DNA from: an uncultured Bacilli bacterium
GTDB taxonomy: Bacteria > Bacillota_I > Bacilli_A > RF39 > UBA660
Length of the DNA stretch: 29,766 nucleotides
Direction of reading: 5' to 3'
Assembly (NCBI GenBank): GCA_910586295.1
Contig: CAJUGE010000053.1
Coordinates: forward strand, 1-29,766
Shown: positions 22,273 to 29,686 of the stretch, piece after piece
Numbering within the stretch: the first letter of the stretch is position 1
Layout of the letters: each line of letters begins with the position of its first letter
Made by a program: the position numbers and the translations under genes
The notes under the pieces: model-generated
What the model was told of the DNA's origin: nothing
What the model saw: the letters and a program-made list of their open reading frames with translations, nothing else
Database searches by the model: none

Positions 22273-23704
22273 TTTTCTCATCTCCTGCACATATATCTTT
22301 TATTCCTATGATTTCCTCTATTTTAGAAGCAATATTTAAACATAGTTTATCATTTTTAACAGCGCATGTTAGATTTATTCCAACTGGCATATTATTTATG
22401 TATCCACTAGGTAGTGTAATGCTAGGATATCCTCCAAAGTTTCCTATAACTAAATGATTTTCCAACATTAAGTAATCACTTCCTAGTCTATCTGGCTCGC
22501 TTTCTTTATTTATTTTAGGTGCGATACAACCACTTGCTGGCAAGATTAATCCATCATAACTCTCAAATAGTTTATTCATCTTTTCTACTACCATTCTTCT
22601 AACTCTCTTAGCATTTATGAATAGTTTTTCTTGGTTTTCTCTTTCCAATATATAACTTCCAATTACAAATCTTCTTTTTATCATTTCTGAGAAACCGTTA
22701 GTTCTTGTATTCATCATAACTTCTTTCGGAGATTTACCCTCCACTTGGTTTCCAAATATAAATCCTGTTAGATTAGAATTGTTACTAGTCGCTTCGGCAC
22801 ATGATATTATAAAATATACAGGAAATAAAGACTCTAGTATTTGTTTATTAAAACTAACTTCTTCTATTTGTAATCCATAAGTCCTTAATTTTTCTATTTG
22901 TTCTTTATATAGTTTTATTATTTCCTTTGATTCTTCTGTAACTGCAGATTCTATGATTTCTTTTATATAGAAAAGTTTTTTTCCTTTTACATCATTTTTA
23001 AGTGTATCTATATAGTTAATATTTTCATCTGGTAATGTTGTCATGTCAAGTTCATCAAATCCTTTTAATACATCAGTTACTAAAGCAGTATCAAACACAT
23101 TTCTTGCGAATATTCCTACATGGTCAAGACTACTTGCAAATGGAAAAAGTCCAAATCTACTTATTCGTCCATATGTAGGTTTAAATCCCACTACTCCACA
23201 GTAAGAGGCTGGCTTTCTAACAGAATCCCCAGTATCACTTCCTATACTGAAAGGTACAATTCCCTTAGCTACTGAGGTTGCTGAACCAGCAGAAGAACCA
23301 CCTGCAATTCGAGTAGTGTCCCAAGGATTTTTTACTATACCTGTATGTCCTGTAAGTCCACTTCCACCCATTGCAAGTTCATCTAATACAGTTTTTCCTA
23401 CTAATACAGCTCCAGCATTTTTTAATTTTTTATAAACTGTACTATCAAAGACTGGAACATAATTTTTTAGTATATTACTTGAACCAGTTGTAAGTATACC
23501 TTTTGTTGAGAAATTATCTTTAAGTGCATATGGTATTCCATTTAGAATACTACTACTTGGTGTATGTTCCATTTTTTCCATTATTGTTACAAAAGAGTTT
23601 AATTCTTCTTGGCTTTCTTTTGCCAAAGTTTGTGCTTCTTCAAATAATTCTTCTATTGTTTTCTCTTTTTTATCAAGTTGAGTTCTAATTTCACTTATAT
23701 TCAT
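22265..23704 (-). CDS. gatA: Asp-tRNA(Asn)/Glu-tRNA(Gln) amidotransferase subunit A
   Basis: A 479-residue amidase that releases ammonia from Gln for transfer to Glu- or Asp-tRNA. Amidase signature: YALKDNFSTKG with the catalytic Lys, GGSSAGSATSVAKGI with the cis-Ser, GSDTGDSVRKPASYCGVVGF with the nucleophilic Ser, then ISRFGLFPFASSLDHVG. The second loop reads SDTGDS rather than the usual SDTGGS, a form I associate with Mollicutes and relatives. The start follows the gatC stop directly (TAAATG) with GGTGG upstream. Middle gene of gatCAB. Confidence 0.97.
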   Translation of the reverse strand: MNISEIRTQLDKKEKTIEELFEEAQTLAKESQEELNSFVTIMEKMEHTPSSSILNGIPYALKDNFSTKGILTTGSSNILKNYVPVFDSTVYKKLKNAGAVLVGKTVLDELAMGGSGLTGHTGIVKNPWDTTRIAGGSSAGSATSVAKGIVPFSIGSDTGDSVRKPASYCGVVGFKPTYGRISRFGLFPFASSLDHVGIFARNVFDTALVTDVLKGFDELDMTTLPDENINYIDTLKNDVKGKKLFYIKEIIESAVTEESKEIIKLYKEQIEKLRTYGLQIEEVSFNKQILESLFPVYFIISCAEATSNNSNLTGFIFGNQVEGKSPKEVMMNTRTNGFSEMIKRRFVIGSYILERENQEKLFINAKRVRRMVVEKMNKLFESYDGLILPASGCIAPKINKESEPDRLGSDYLMLENHLVIGNFGGYPSITLPSGYINNMPVGINLTCAVKNDKLCLNIASKIEEIIGIKDICAGDEKNV

Positions 23705-23992
23705 TTATTCCACCACCTTTGGTATACTTACACAGTTATCTTTTACTTCATTCGAATTTTTTAAAGCATCTTCTCTAGGTAAAGATTCTTTTACTATATC
23801 TTCTCTTAAGTAAGCATTACTTAAAGGAAATGGAAAATCTAATGGTTCGAACTCTTCAATTCCTTCTATATTCCCTATCAAATCTACTTGCTTAAATAAG
23901 ATTTCAAATTCATTAGCAAGTGTCTTATATTCTTCTTTGTTCATTTCAAATTCTAAGTTTTCTGCATATTTATTTAGTTTTTCTTCTAACAT
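23705..23992 (-). CDS. gatC: Asp-tRNA(Asn)/Glu-tRNA(Gln) amidotransferase subunit C
   Basis: A 95-residue stabilising subunit that wraps around GatA and GatB. Typical features are the helix LNKYAENLEFEMNKEEYKTL, the EFEILFKQVDLIG segment, and the FEPLDFPFPLSNAYLREDIV motif with the Pro-rich turn. Length is normal. GGAG lies eight bases before the ATG. First gene of gatC-gatA-gatB, which makes Gln-tRNA or Asn-tRNA by the indirect route; which is needed cannot be judged without knowing if glnRS or asnRS exist elsewhere. Confidence 0.93.
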   Translation of the reverse strand: MLEEKLNKYAENLEFEMNKEEYKTLANEFEILFKQVDLIGNIEGIEEFEPLDFPFPLSNAYLREDIVKESLPREDALKNSNEVKDNCVSIPKVVE

Positions 23993-24013
23993 AATTTCAT
24001 CTCCATTTTATAA

Positions 24014-24022
24014 AATATATCA
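24014..24022 (-). promoter_or_regulatory. Extended -10 promoter of gatCAB
   Basis: Minus strand TG-A-TATATT. Start near 24007, leader about 15 bases carrying GGAG. No clear -35; it sits next to the upstream terminator. Confidence 0.4.
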
Positions 24023-24030
24023 CAAAAATT

Positions 24031-24059
24031 TTAAAAAGCGACATTATTAAGTGTCACTT
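24031..24059 (-). terminator. Terminator of thioredoxin-like lipoprotein gene
   Basis: AAGTGACA (24059-24052) pairs with TGTCGCTT (24043-24036) with one wobble, then TTTAAAATTTTT. It lies about a dozen bases after the stop of the thioredoxin-like gene. Confidence 0.75.
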
Positions 24060-24071
24060 TCTTTAATTTAT

Positions 24072-24806
24072 TTATTTTTTATTTTTATTTTTTGCATTTT
24101 CTGAATTATTAGATTTAGTAGGTTTAACATTTTCTTTTTGTGCTTCTTTAAGCATTTTAATTTCTTTATTTAATGAATCTAGTCTTTCATTTATTAGGTT
24201 TGTGTTTTTATTATTAACATAAATTACTACTGCACCTGCAACAATAACAAATAATGCGTTTAAAATAATTATAGTATTTCTTGATTTATTTTCTGCATTT
24301 GCTTCTTCTTGTTGTTGTTTTTCTACTTCTTCTAATACATCATATCTTTCATCACTATTATATAAGTCTGTTATAGCCGTTTTTATTGAATCATCATATC
24401 TTTCAGAATATCCTGTAAATGCTTGGTCACCTATCACTATAAATGGTACTCCAGATACATTAACTTCTAGAGTTTCAGCTACACTTTCCATAAGTTTTTG
24501 ATTTTTTGTGTCACTCCAAACCTCATACGATTCTAGTTTAAAGTACTCTCCGTATTCATCAACTATACTGTTTAGGAATGTTAAGAATTTTTTACAATAA
24601 CCACATCCACTTCCTCTAAACATATAGATTGTCACTTGTTTCTTATTTTCCTTGTAGTTTGATAAATCGTGTTCTATCTCCTCTTCAGTCAATGTTTCTT
24701 CTAAATTCTTAGTTTTATAATTTTCTTTTGCCACTTTACCACATCCAGTTGCAAGTCCCAATATTAATGCTATACACATTATACCAATTATAAATTTCTT
24801 CTTCAT
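24072..24806 (-). CDS. Thioredoxin-fold lipoprotein with C-terminal transmembrane helix
   Basis: A 244-residue exported redox protein. The signal ends in lipobox LATGC (C22). The thioredoxin-like domain (about 55-150) has IYMFRGSGCGYCKKF with C68-x-x-C71 and the cis-Pro in SGVPFIVIGD (P121). A Gln/Glu-rich helix (about 155-172) leads to a transmembrane segment, TIIILNALFVIVAGAVVIYV (178-197), and a basic coiled-coil tail rich in Lys and Asn. The protein is therefore anchored twice: lipid at the N-terminus and helix near the C-terminus, with the last 45 residues predicted cytoplasmic. Probable thiol-disulfide exchange outside the membrane; partner unknown. GAGGTAAGAA precedes the ATG. Confidence 0.85.
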   Translation of the reverse strand: MKKKFIIGIMCIALILGLATGCGKVAKENYKTKNLEETLTEEEIEHDLSNYKENKKQVTIYMFRGSGCGYCKKFLTFLNSIVDEYGEYFKLESYEVWSDTKNQKLMESVAETLEVNVSGVPFIVIGDQAFTGYSERYDDSIKTAITDLYNSDERYDVLEEVEKQQQEEANAENKSRNTIIILNALFVIVAGAVVIYVNNKNTNLINERLDSLNKEIKMLKEAQKENVKPTKSNNSENAKNKNKK

Positions 24807-24838
24807 TTCTTACCTCTTTCTTTTTTATTTCGTTTTCT

Positions 24839-24847
24839 ATTTTACCA
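24839..24847 (-). promoter_or_regulatory. Extended -10 promoter of thioredoxin-like gene
   Basis: Minus strand TG-G-TAAAAT, start near 24832, leader about 26 bases. Confidence 0.4.
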
Positions 24848-24876
24848 CTTTTATTTTAATAACAAAAGTATTTTTA

Positions 24877-25377
24877 TTAATTTTCTTCTTGTGTTAGTGT
24901 ATATCCACAAAAGCCATTCTCAAATCCCCAATCTTCATCAAGCTCATTAGTTCCTATGTATATATCTTTTGGACTTTCTGATTTATTACATTTAATTAAT
25001 GTTAAACCATTTTTTGTATGAATTATTTGTCCAGTGTCTCTATATACACTTGTCCCATCTTCTATTAAACTCGCATGTATAGTTAATAAATCTGATATTT
25101 TATCAGCAGTTTCACTTAAAGAATTACCATTATCTAAGTATTCTTTTAAAGTTTGGTTATAATCTAAAAGTGTTATTTCATCCAAACATACCAGATAAAC
25201 TGTCTGATCATCTTTAGTATAATATTCTTTTACTTCATTCTCACAGTTCACTGTTTCTATAGTATCTATTTTATAGTCAATTTTAGGTTTGTTTTCTTCT
25301 GGTATAGTTTTTTCTTCTTTCTTACCACAGCCAGTTGATAATATTATTAAACCTAAGATAATAATAGCTTTTTTCAT
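24877..25377 (-). CDS. Lipoprotein of unknown function
   Basis: A 166-residue protein with a short signal and lipobox LSTGC (C17), a charged linker (GKKEEKTIPEENKPK) and a compact domain with four further Cys (in TVNCEN, YLVCLD, LIKCNK and NGFCGY), which could form two disulfides. No family recognised. It lies 70 bases upstream of the thioredoxin-like lipoprotein on the same strand without a clear terminator between them, so they may share transcription; a Cys-rich lipoprotein next to a thiol oxidoreductase is a plausible substrate-enzyme pair, which is inference. Confidence 0.75.
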   Translation of the reverse strand: MKKAIIILGLIILSTGCGKKEEKTIPEENKPKIDYKIDTIETVNCENEVKEYYTKDDQTVYLVCLDEITLLDYNQTLKEYLDNGNSLSETADKISDLLTIHASLIEDGTSVYRDTGQIIHTKNGLTLIKCNKSESPKDIYIGTNELDEDWGFENGFCGYTLTQEEN

Positions 25378-25402
25378 TTTTTCAACACTTCCCTCTAGTT
25401 AA

Positions 25403-25431
25403 AATTTATCATATCATTTGCTCTTTATCAA
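25403..25431 (-). promoter_or_regulatory. Promoter of Cys-containing lipoprotein
   Basis: TTGATA (25431-25426), 17-base spacer ending TGA, -10 TAAATT (25408-25403). Start near 25396, leader about 20 bases. Confidence 0.65.
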
Positions 25432-25510
25432 GTTTTTATTTTTGTTTTTGAAATGAAATTTTAAAACGTTATTAATATTGCACACTAATAATGTATGATT
25501 CTAATGTAAA

Positions 25511-25543
25511 TATTAAAAGACACCTGCTAAACAAGCAAATGCC
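25511..25543 (-). terminator. Terminator of spoVIF
   Basis: GGCATTTGCT (25543-25534) pairs with AGCAGGTGTC (25528-25519) over ten positions including three G-T wobbles, loop TGTTT, followed by TTTTAATATT. Confidence 0.75.
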
Positions 25544-25554
25544 ACCAAATTAAG

Positions 25555-25794
25555 CTATACGTATTTATCTAAATCAGTTGGAACTTTATCGTTAATCACC
25601 ATCTCTACTATTTTATTTGTTTTCTCTTCACTTACTTCTTTTCCAGTAATTTCACTTATCTCCCCTATAATACTTCTAAGAGTATCTTCATTTTTAAAGT
25701 CACCATCTTGAAGCTTTCTAGCAAGACTTATTATTGTATCCTTACTTACGTTAGTTTTTTTCTCTATCCTATCAAACAAATCATCTTTAGCCAT
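25555..25794 (-). CDS. spoVIF: Stage VI sporulation protein F-like
   Basis: A 79-residue helical protein matching the SpoVIF family of spore coat assembly factors as I remember it: DDLFDRIEKKTNVSKDTIIS (K-K-T-N/G-V motif), LARKLQDGDFKNEDTLRSII, GEISEITGKEVSEEKTNKIV and the VINDKVPTDLD end. Known role: assembly of late spore coat in the mother cell under sigma-K. The ATG has GGTGG upstream. A CATATAATA box (plus 25813-25821) upstream resembles the -10 of mother-cell sigma factors, but no matching -35 is seen. With spoIVA it is the second sporulation gene in the window. Confidence 0.8.
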   Translation of the reverse strand: MAKDDLFDRIEKKTNVSKDTIISLARKLQDGDFKNEDTLRSIIGEISEITGKEVSEEKTNKIVEMVINDKVPTDLDKYV

Positions 25795-25835
25795 TTAACC
25801 CACCACCTAACGTATTATATGAGATTCCTAAGCAT

Positions 25836-25864
25836 TTGACACTAATAACAAAATATGATAAAAT
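25836..25864 (+). promoter_or_regulatory. Promoter of small plus-strand membrane protein
   Basis: TTGACA (25836-25841), 17-base spacer ending TGA, TAAAAT (25859-25864): near-consensus with extended -10. Start near 25871, leader about 23 bases with AAAGGGGG. Confidence 0.85.
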
Positions 25865-25893
25865 ATTTAAAGTTTTAAAGGGGGAAATTGAAA

Positions 25894-26157
25894 ATGGATT
25901 CAAAGAAAAAAGAGTTACTTGATACTATTAATTTACTTCAAAAAGCTTCATATTTTTTCATCGGGGCTGACCTATATATCGCTAGTGACGCATTAATTGG
26001 CAGAAACAATTCTATTAATCATGTAATTACATCATTATTAATAGCTACATTTGTTACTTTCAATTTAAAAAGTGCAAAGGAATTAAGAGCAAAGTTAGAC
26101 GAGCTATTGCGCCAAGAAAAGTCTGATGACGACAAACACAATTTAAAATTAAAATAA
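25894..26157 (+). CDS. Small hydrophobic protein of unknown function
   Basis: An 87-residue protein with a charged start (MDSKKKELLDTINLLQ), two short hydrophobic segments, KASYFFIGADLYIASDALIG (about 17-36) and NHVITSLLIATFVTFNL (about 42-58), then a charged helix (KSAKELRAKLDELLRQEKSD). It could be a two-pass membrane hairpin with both ends inside. No family recognised. ATG 25894 is preferred to TTG 25888 because the latter is too near GGGGG. It has a strong housekeeping promoter and its own terminator, so it is a real independent gene. Confidence 0.8.
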   Translation: MDSKKKELLDTINLLQKASYFFIGADLYIASDALIGRNNSINHVITSLLIATFVTFNLKSAKELRAKLDELLRQEKSDDDKHNLKLK

Positions 26158-26190
26158 GACATCACACTATGAAGTCTTATTTTTTTTTAT
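26152..26190. terminator. Terminator between convergent small gene and der
   Basis: AAATAAGAC (26152-26160) pairs with GTCTTATTT (26174-26182), followed on plus by a run of nine T. The stop codon of the small gene is in the stem. On the minus strand the tail TTAATTTTAAATT makes it usable for der too. Confidence 0.85.
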
Positions 26191-27503
26191 TACTTTTCAC
26201 CTTTATTCTTAAACTGAAGGATTATTGGAGTCCCACTAAAATCTATATTTTGTCTAATCTTATTTTCTAAATATCTTTGATAACTAAAATGTACGAGTCC
26301 CTTACTATTTACTTCTATATTGAATCTAGGAGGCTTATTTCCAACTTGACTAGTAAAATAAATCTTAAGTCTCCTTCCCTTATAAGAAGGAGGTGGTGTT
26401 TCAATAAAAGCATCTAATATTATTTCATTAATAACACTAGTTTTAATCTCTTTACTAGCATTATTATAGCTTTCTAAAACCAGTGGCATAAGTGTACTTA
26501 TACGTTTCTTAGTTTTAGCACTTACAAAACATATTTTAGCATAAGACATAAATTGAAAGTTATTTTTAATATCTGTCTTCCATCTTTTTATTTCACTTTC
26601 CATATCTCCTTCTATTGTATCCCATTTATTAACACAAATAACTATAGCTTTACCTGCTTCTATAGCATACCCTGCAATATGTTTATCATGTTCAATAATT
26701 CCTTCTTCAGCATTAATAACCAAAATACAAACATCACTTCTATCGATAGCCCTCATACTTCTAAGAAGACTATATTTTTCCACACTTTCAAAAATCTTTC
26801 CTTTCTTACGAAGCCCAGCAGTATCAATAAGAACATACGCTTCACCATCATATTTAAGTGTTGTATCTATAGCATCTCTAGTAGTACCTGCAACATCACT
26901 AACAATAACTCTATCTTCATTAAGCAAAGCATTCACTAAACTACTCTTACCAACATTAGGTCTACCAATAATAGAAAACTTTAATCTATCATCAACTTCT
27001 TCCTCACCTAACATAAAATTCTCTGTCACTTTATCCATAAGAGTACTTATTCCAATATTATGTTCACTACTAATCGGAATATATTCATCAAATCCCAAAG
27101 TATAAAAATCATACATATTCTCTTCACTAAGCTTATTATCCACCTTATTAATGGCCACTACTACTAGTTTATTACTCTTTCTTAACATATCCCTAATAAA
27201 CAAATCATTACTAGTAACGCCATCTTTACCATCAACAACAAAAATAATAACATCACTTTCTTCTATACCAATCTCCACTTGAGCTTTTATTTCTTGATTA
27301 AACGAAACATTATCTATCTCAATACCACCTGTATCAATCAAATAAAATGATGTATCTTCATAAACAGCACTTGCATAAATTCTATCTCTAGTAACACCTG
27401 GAACATCCTCTATAATACTAATCTTTTTACCTACAAGCCTATTAAACAAAGTACTTTTTCCAACATTAGGTTTTCCGACCAAACAAACTGTATTCTTTCT
27501 CAT
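26190..27503 (-). CDS. der: Ribosome assembly GTPase Der (EngA)
   Basis: A 437-residue protein with two GTPase domains in tandem plus a KH-like C-terminal domain, needed for maturation of the 50S subunit. Domain 1: G1 GKPNVGKST (10-18), G2 in GVTRDR, G3 DTGG, G4 NKVD. Domain 2: G1 GRPNVGKSS, GTTRDAIDT, G3 DTAG, G4 NKWD, then SAKTKKR. KH domain from about 350, including PPSYKGRRLKIYFTSQ and PPRFNIEVN. Length matches the family. AGAGGTGACTT precedes the ATG. Transcribed alone. Confidence 0.98.
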   Translation of the reverse strand: MRKNTVCLVGKPNVGKSTLFNRLVGKKISIIEDVPGVTRDRIYASAVYEDTSFYLIDTGGIEIDNVSFNQEIKAQVEIGIEESDVIIFVVDGKDGVTSNDLFIRDMLRKSNKLVVVAINKVDNKLSEENMYDFYTLGFDEYIPISSEHNIGISTLMDKVTENFMLGEEEVDDRLKFSIIGRPNVGKSSLVNALLNEDRVIVSDVAGTTRDAIDTTLKYDGEAYVLIDTAGLRKKGKIFESVEKYSLLRSMRAIDRSDVCILVINAEEGIIEHDKHIAGYAIEAGKAIVICVNKWDTIEGDMESEIKRWKTDIKNNFQFMSYAKICFVSAKTKKRISTLMPLVLESYNNASKEIKTSVINEIILDAFIETPPPSYKGRRLKIYFTSQVGNKPPRFNIEVNSKGLVHFSYQRYLENKIRQNIDFSGTPIILQFKNKGEK

Positions 27504-27524
27504 AAGTCACCTCTTCATTCATAA

Positions 27525-27533
27525 ATTATACCA
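27525..27533 (-). promoter_or_regulatory. Extended -10 promoter of der
   Basis: Minus strand TG-G-TATAAT with perfect -10. Start near 27518, leader about 15 bases containing AGAGGTG. Confidence 0.6.
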
Positions 27534-27549
27534 TAATTTTGTACATTAT

Positions 27550-27584
27550 AAAAGATAAAAATACTTAATCTTTATAAGATTAAG
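27550..27584 (-). terminator. Terminator of pilin-like gene
   Basis: CTTAATCTT (27584-27576) pairs perfectly with AAGATTAAG (27572-27564) around a three-base loop, then TATTTTTATCTTTT. It starts ten bases after the pilin-like stop codon. Confidence 0.85.
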
Positions 27585-27593
27585 CAATTTAAT

Positions 27594-28214
27594 CTAAGCT
27601 GTCTCATCATCCCAAACAACATTATCATCAGTAACCATTTTAATAACTTCTCTACCATCTATCTTATATATACCAATAATTCTCCACATAATACCACTAT
27701 AATAAAGATAATTATCAGGGTTACTTCCTGTAAATAGACAAGGTTCACTTTCAGTAATAATATCACAATTAAGTTTATCTTTAACAGAATCAATTAAATC
27801 CTTATCAGTAGTACTACCTTCTTGGCCATCCCAAATAGCAATAACACTATTACCTGTGACTTTAATTAAAATCTTTTCTTCATTTAAGCTACTATCATCT
27901 ACTGGATTAAGAACACAACCATTATCAGAATGACCACTAGTACAAGCACCATGGCCATTGTCCACCTCAGCGTTAATATACTTACTATCTATCAGAGTAT
28001 AAACATATATCGTTGTATCTTGAGTAAAATTTCTATCTCTTCCATAATTCTCAGCAGCTACTAAAATTAGCTGTTTTTTATTTTCTAAAAGTCGTTCATT
28101 AATTCGCTTCCTTATAAGTACAATACTTGGAATAGCAATAGCTAGAATAATACCGATAATAACAATCACAATTAATACTTCAGTCAAAGTAAAACCAGAC
28201 TTCTTTTTATTCAT
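27594..28214 (-). CDS. Type IV pilin-like protein with abrupt C-terminal domain
   Basis: A 206-residue prepilin. The leader MNKKKSG ends before the processing site G|FTLTEVLIV, with the conserved Glu at mature position 5 and a 20-residue hydrophobic helix (IVIIGIILAIAIPSIVLI). The middle has two Cys near CTSGHSDNGC and two more in NCDIITESEPC. The C-terminal part, NPDNYLYYSGIMWRIIGIYK then IDGREVIKMVTDDNV, matches a secreted domain I recall from gut Firmicutes that normally continues further; here the frame stops soon after (VVWDDETA). Needs a prepilin peptidase, not in view. No pilus assembly genes are adjacent, so it is an orphan pseudopilin. GGAGGG upstream. Truncation is suspected, not proven. 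Confidence 0.8.
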   Translation of the reverse strand: MNKKKSGFTLTEVLIVIVIIGIILAIAIPSIVLIRKRINERLLENKKQLILVAAENYGRDRNFTQDTTIYVYTLIDSKYINAEVDNGHGACTSGHSDNGCVLNPVDDSSLNEEKILIKVTGNSVIAIWDGQEGSTTDKDLIDSVKDKLNCDIITESEPCLFTGSNPDNYLYYSGIMWRIIGIYKIDGREVIKMVTDDNVVWDDETA

Positions 28215-28249
28215 AACTAGTTATCCCTCCAAATCCAAGTAAAGATTAA

Positions 28250-28271
28250 CTAGGCCACTAATTTTTCCTAG
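28250..28271 (-). promoter_or_regulatory. Hairpin in pilin-like mRNA leader
   Basis: CTAGG/CCTAG stem with a 12-base A-rich loop in the predicted 78-base leader, between the promoter and the GGAGGG ribosome site. It could affect message stability or translation. No riboswitch family recognised. Confidence 0.3.
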
Positions 28272-28298
28272 CCTACTACCCTTTTATAATATAATCTA

Positions 28299-28327
28299 AT
28301 ATTACCATAAACTAACATTAAAGTCAA
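28299..28327 (-). promoter_or_regulatory. Promoter of pilin-like gene
   Basis: TTGACT (28327-28322), 17-base spacer ending TGG, -10 TAATAT (28304-28299). Start near 28292. Confidence 0.65.
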
Positions 28328-28377
28328 AAAGTTAATATACATTTATTCAAATTATTTAAAAACAATAATAGCAGTTC

Positions 28378-28405
28378 ATACATAATATTCACTTTTTATT
28401 ATGTA
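28378..28405. repeat. Inverted repeat after membrane protein gene
   Basis: ATACATAAT and ATTATGTAT form a 9-bp stem with a loop of about ten bases. It follows the stop of the unknown membrane protein by ten bases but has no T-run on the minus strand, so terminator function is doubtful. Confidence 0.4.
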
Positions 28406-28414
28406 TTTATACTT

Positions 28415-28939
28415 TTATTTTTTTACCTTCGAAAATGTATAACCTTCTTCCATATATAACATAGAAACTAGCTCTTCTTTACTATACCTGTCTAAATCAT
28501 TTAAAGTAATCTTTTTTCCAAATTCTAAAAACTTTTCTTCGTTTTCAACAAAAAACTTATTTTTATCATAATCTTCTAAAAGTTTGCTATCCTTATCATG
28601 AGATTTGTTTCTAAAAACAATTAATCCACCAAAGAAAGCACTAAGAAGGAAAGCAAAAAATTGTTGTTCAAAAATTGAATAAGCCAAAGTAACTCCACAA
28701 GCACATTTTGGAAAAAAATTATCAAACTTTAAATATTCATCTTTAACTTTCGAAAATTTATCTGAAAAATCTAAAACTTGATTTCTCATAAACACTAATA
28801 ATACTCTTTCCATATCTTTTGAATAAGGAATAATATAATCTTCTTCATTTGCATAATGAATAACTATATTATCATCTACTATTTCATAATTTAAAATAAA
28901 TCTATGATAATTCTTTAAATATACAGTATAATCTAACAT
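28415..28939 (-). CDS. Membrane-associated protein of unknown function
   Basis: A 174-residue protein. An N-terminal domain of about 80 residues with mixed strands and helices (YHRFILNYEIVDDNIVIHYA, DYIIPYSKDMERVLLVFMRN) is followed by two hydrophobic stretches around CACGVTLAYSIF (about 79-90) and FFAFLLSAFFGGLIVF (about 94-109), then a charged C-terminal helical tail (NDLDRYSKEELVSMLYMEEG). No family recognised. AAAGGGG lies eight bases before the ATG. It follows ysxC by 31 bases on the same strand and is probably expressed with it. Confidence 0.75.
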   Translation of the reverse strand: MLDYTVYLKNYHRFILNYEIVDDNIVIHYANEEDYIIPYSKDMERVLLVFMRNQVLDFSDKFSKVKDEYLKFDNFFPKCACGVTLAYSIFEQQFFAFLLSAFFGGLIVFRNKSHDKDSKLLEDYDKNKFFVENEEKFLEFGKKITLNDLDRYSKEELVSMLYMEEGYTFSKVKK

Positions 28940-28970
28940 ATAAACACCCCTTTTTAAGGAAAGAAAAAAG

Positions 28971-29558
28971 TTATTGCATCATCTTTCTCATCATTATATC
29001 AATAACTCTATCTCTACCTATCTTAGTCATTTTACTAAAATTAACAATATCGTCTCCCATAGCAATATCTATAGTACTACTAATCAATTTATCTTGCTTT
29101 GATTGTTGACTTTTTTTAACTTTATCATGCTTAGTACATACTACTGTGACAGACAAATTATAATACTTCAAAAAGTCATACATAAGTAAATCATCTTCAC
29201 TAGGTCTATGCCTATAATCGACAAGTAAAAATACATGTTTTAAATTCGGTCTATTCATAATGTATTCTTCTATCATAATACCAAATTTTTCTTGTTTTTT
29301 ATTACTAACTGCAGCATATCCATATCCAGGTACATCCACTAAATAACACATATTATCTATTCTGTAAAAATTAAGAGTTTGTGTCTTACCAGGTTTACCA
29401 CTAGTTCTAGCAATATTCTTTCTATTACATAAAGTATTAATAAAACTACTTTTACCCACATTACTTCTACCAACGATTAAAAACTCTGGTTTATGGTCAT
29501 CAGGATATTGACTCACTCTAACTGCTACATTAGAAAGTTCTACTTCATCAAATTTCAT
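28971..29558 (-). CDS. ysxC: Ribosome biogenesis GTP-binding protein YsxC/EngB
   Basis: A 195-residue TrmE-Era-like GTPase required for 50S subunit assembly. Motifs: G1 GRSNVGKSSFINTL (about 31-44), G2 in TSGKPGKTQTLNFY, G3 DVPGYGYA, G4 TKHDKVKK. Length is typical. ATG 29558 is chosen because GAGGTG lies five bases before it; the GTG two codons earlier is inside that sequence. First of two genes with the unknown membrane protein. In Bacillus ysxC follows lonA; the upstream gene here is outside the window. Confidence 0.96.
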   Translation of the reverse strand: MKFDEVELSNVAVRVSQYPDDHKPEFLIVGRSNVGKSSFINTLCNRKNIARTSGKPGKTQTLNFYRIDNMCYLVDVPGYGYAAVSNKKQEKFGIMIEEYIMNRPNLKHVFLLVDYRHRPSEDDLLMYDFLKYYNLSVTVVCTKHDKVKKSQQSKQDKLISSTIDIAMGDDIVNFSKMTKIGRDRVIDIMMRKMMQ

Positions 29559-29575
29559 AAGCACACCTCACTTCT

Positions 29576-29586
29576 ATTATATTATA
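29576..29586 (-). promoter_or_regulatory. Overlapping -10 boxes of ysxC
   Basis: Two TATAAT boxes overlap by one base (29586-29581 and 29581-29576) on the minus strand. An inverted repeat AGTTCAT/ATGAACT (29591-29618) covers the -35 region and could be an operator; the -35 itself is weak. Confidence 0.5.
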
Positions 29587-29644
29587 CTATAGTTCATTTT
29601 ACTTTGCTAGTATGAACTTAAAATCCCTAAAATAAAATCCAAAG

Positions 29645-29668
29645 TGCCCGTATTTTTCATAATGGGCA
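29645..29668. terminator. Terminator-like hairpin right of ysxC
   Basis: TGCCC (29645-29649) pairs with GGGCA (29664-29668), with partial pairing continuing inward. On the minus strand it is followed by CTTTGGATTTTATTTT, suiting a terminator for a minus-strand gene beyond the right edge. Confidence 0.5.
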
Positions 29669-29686
29669 GTTAATCTTTTACAATGT

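Noticed and set aside
28215..28292. c-di-GMP or other riboswitch in the pilin-like leader
   Set aside because: Only one small CTAGG/CCTAG hairpin is present; no GEMM core or tetraloop receptor is seen.
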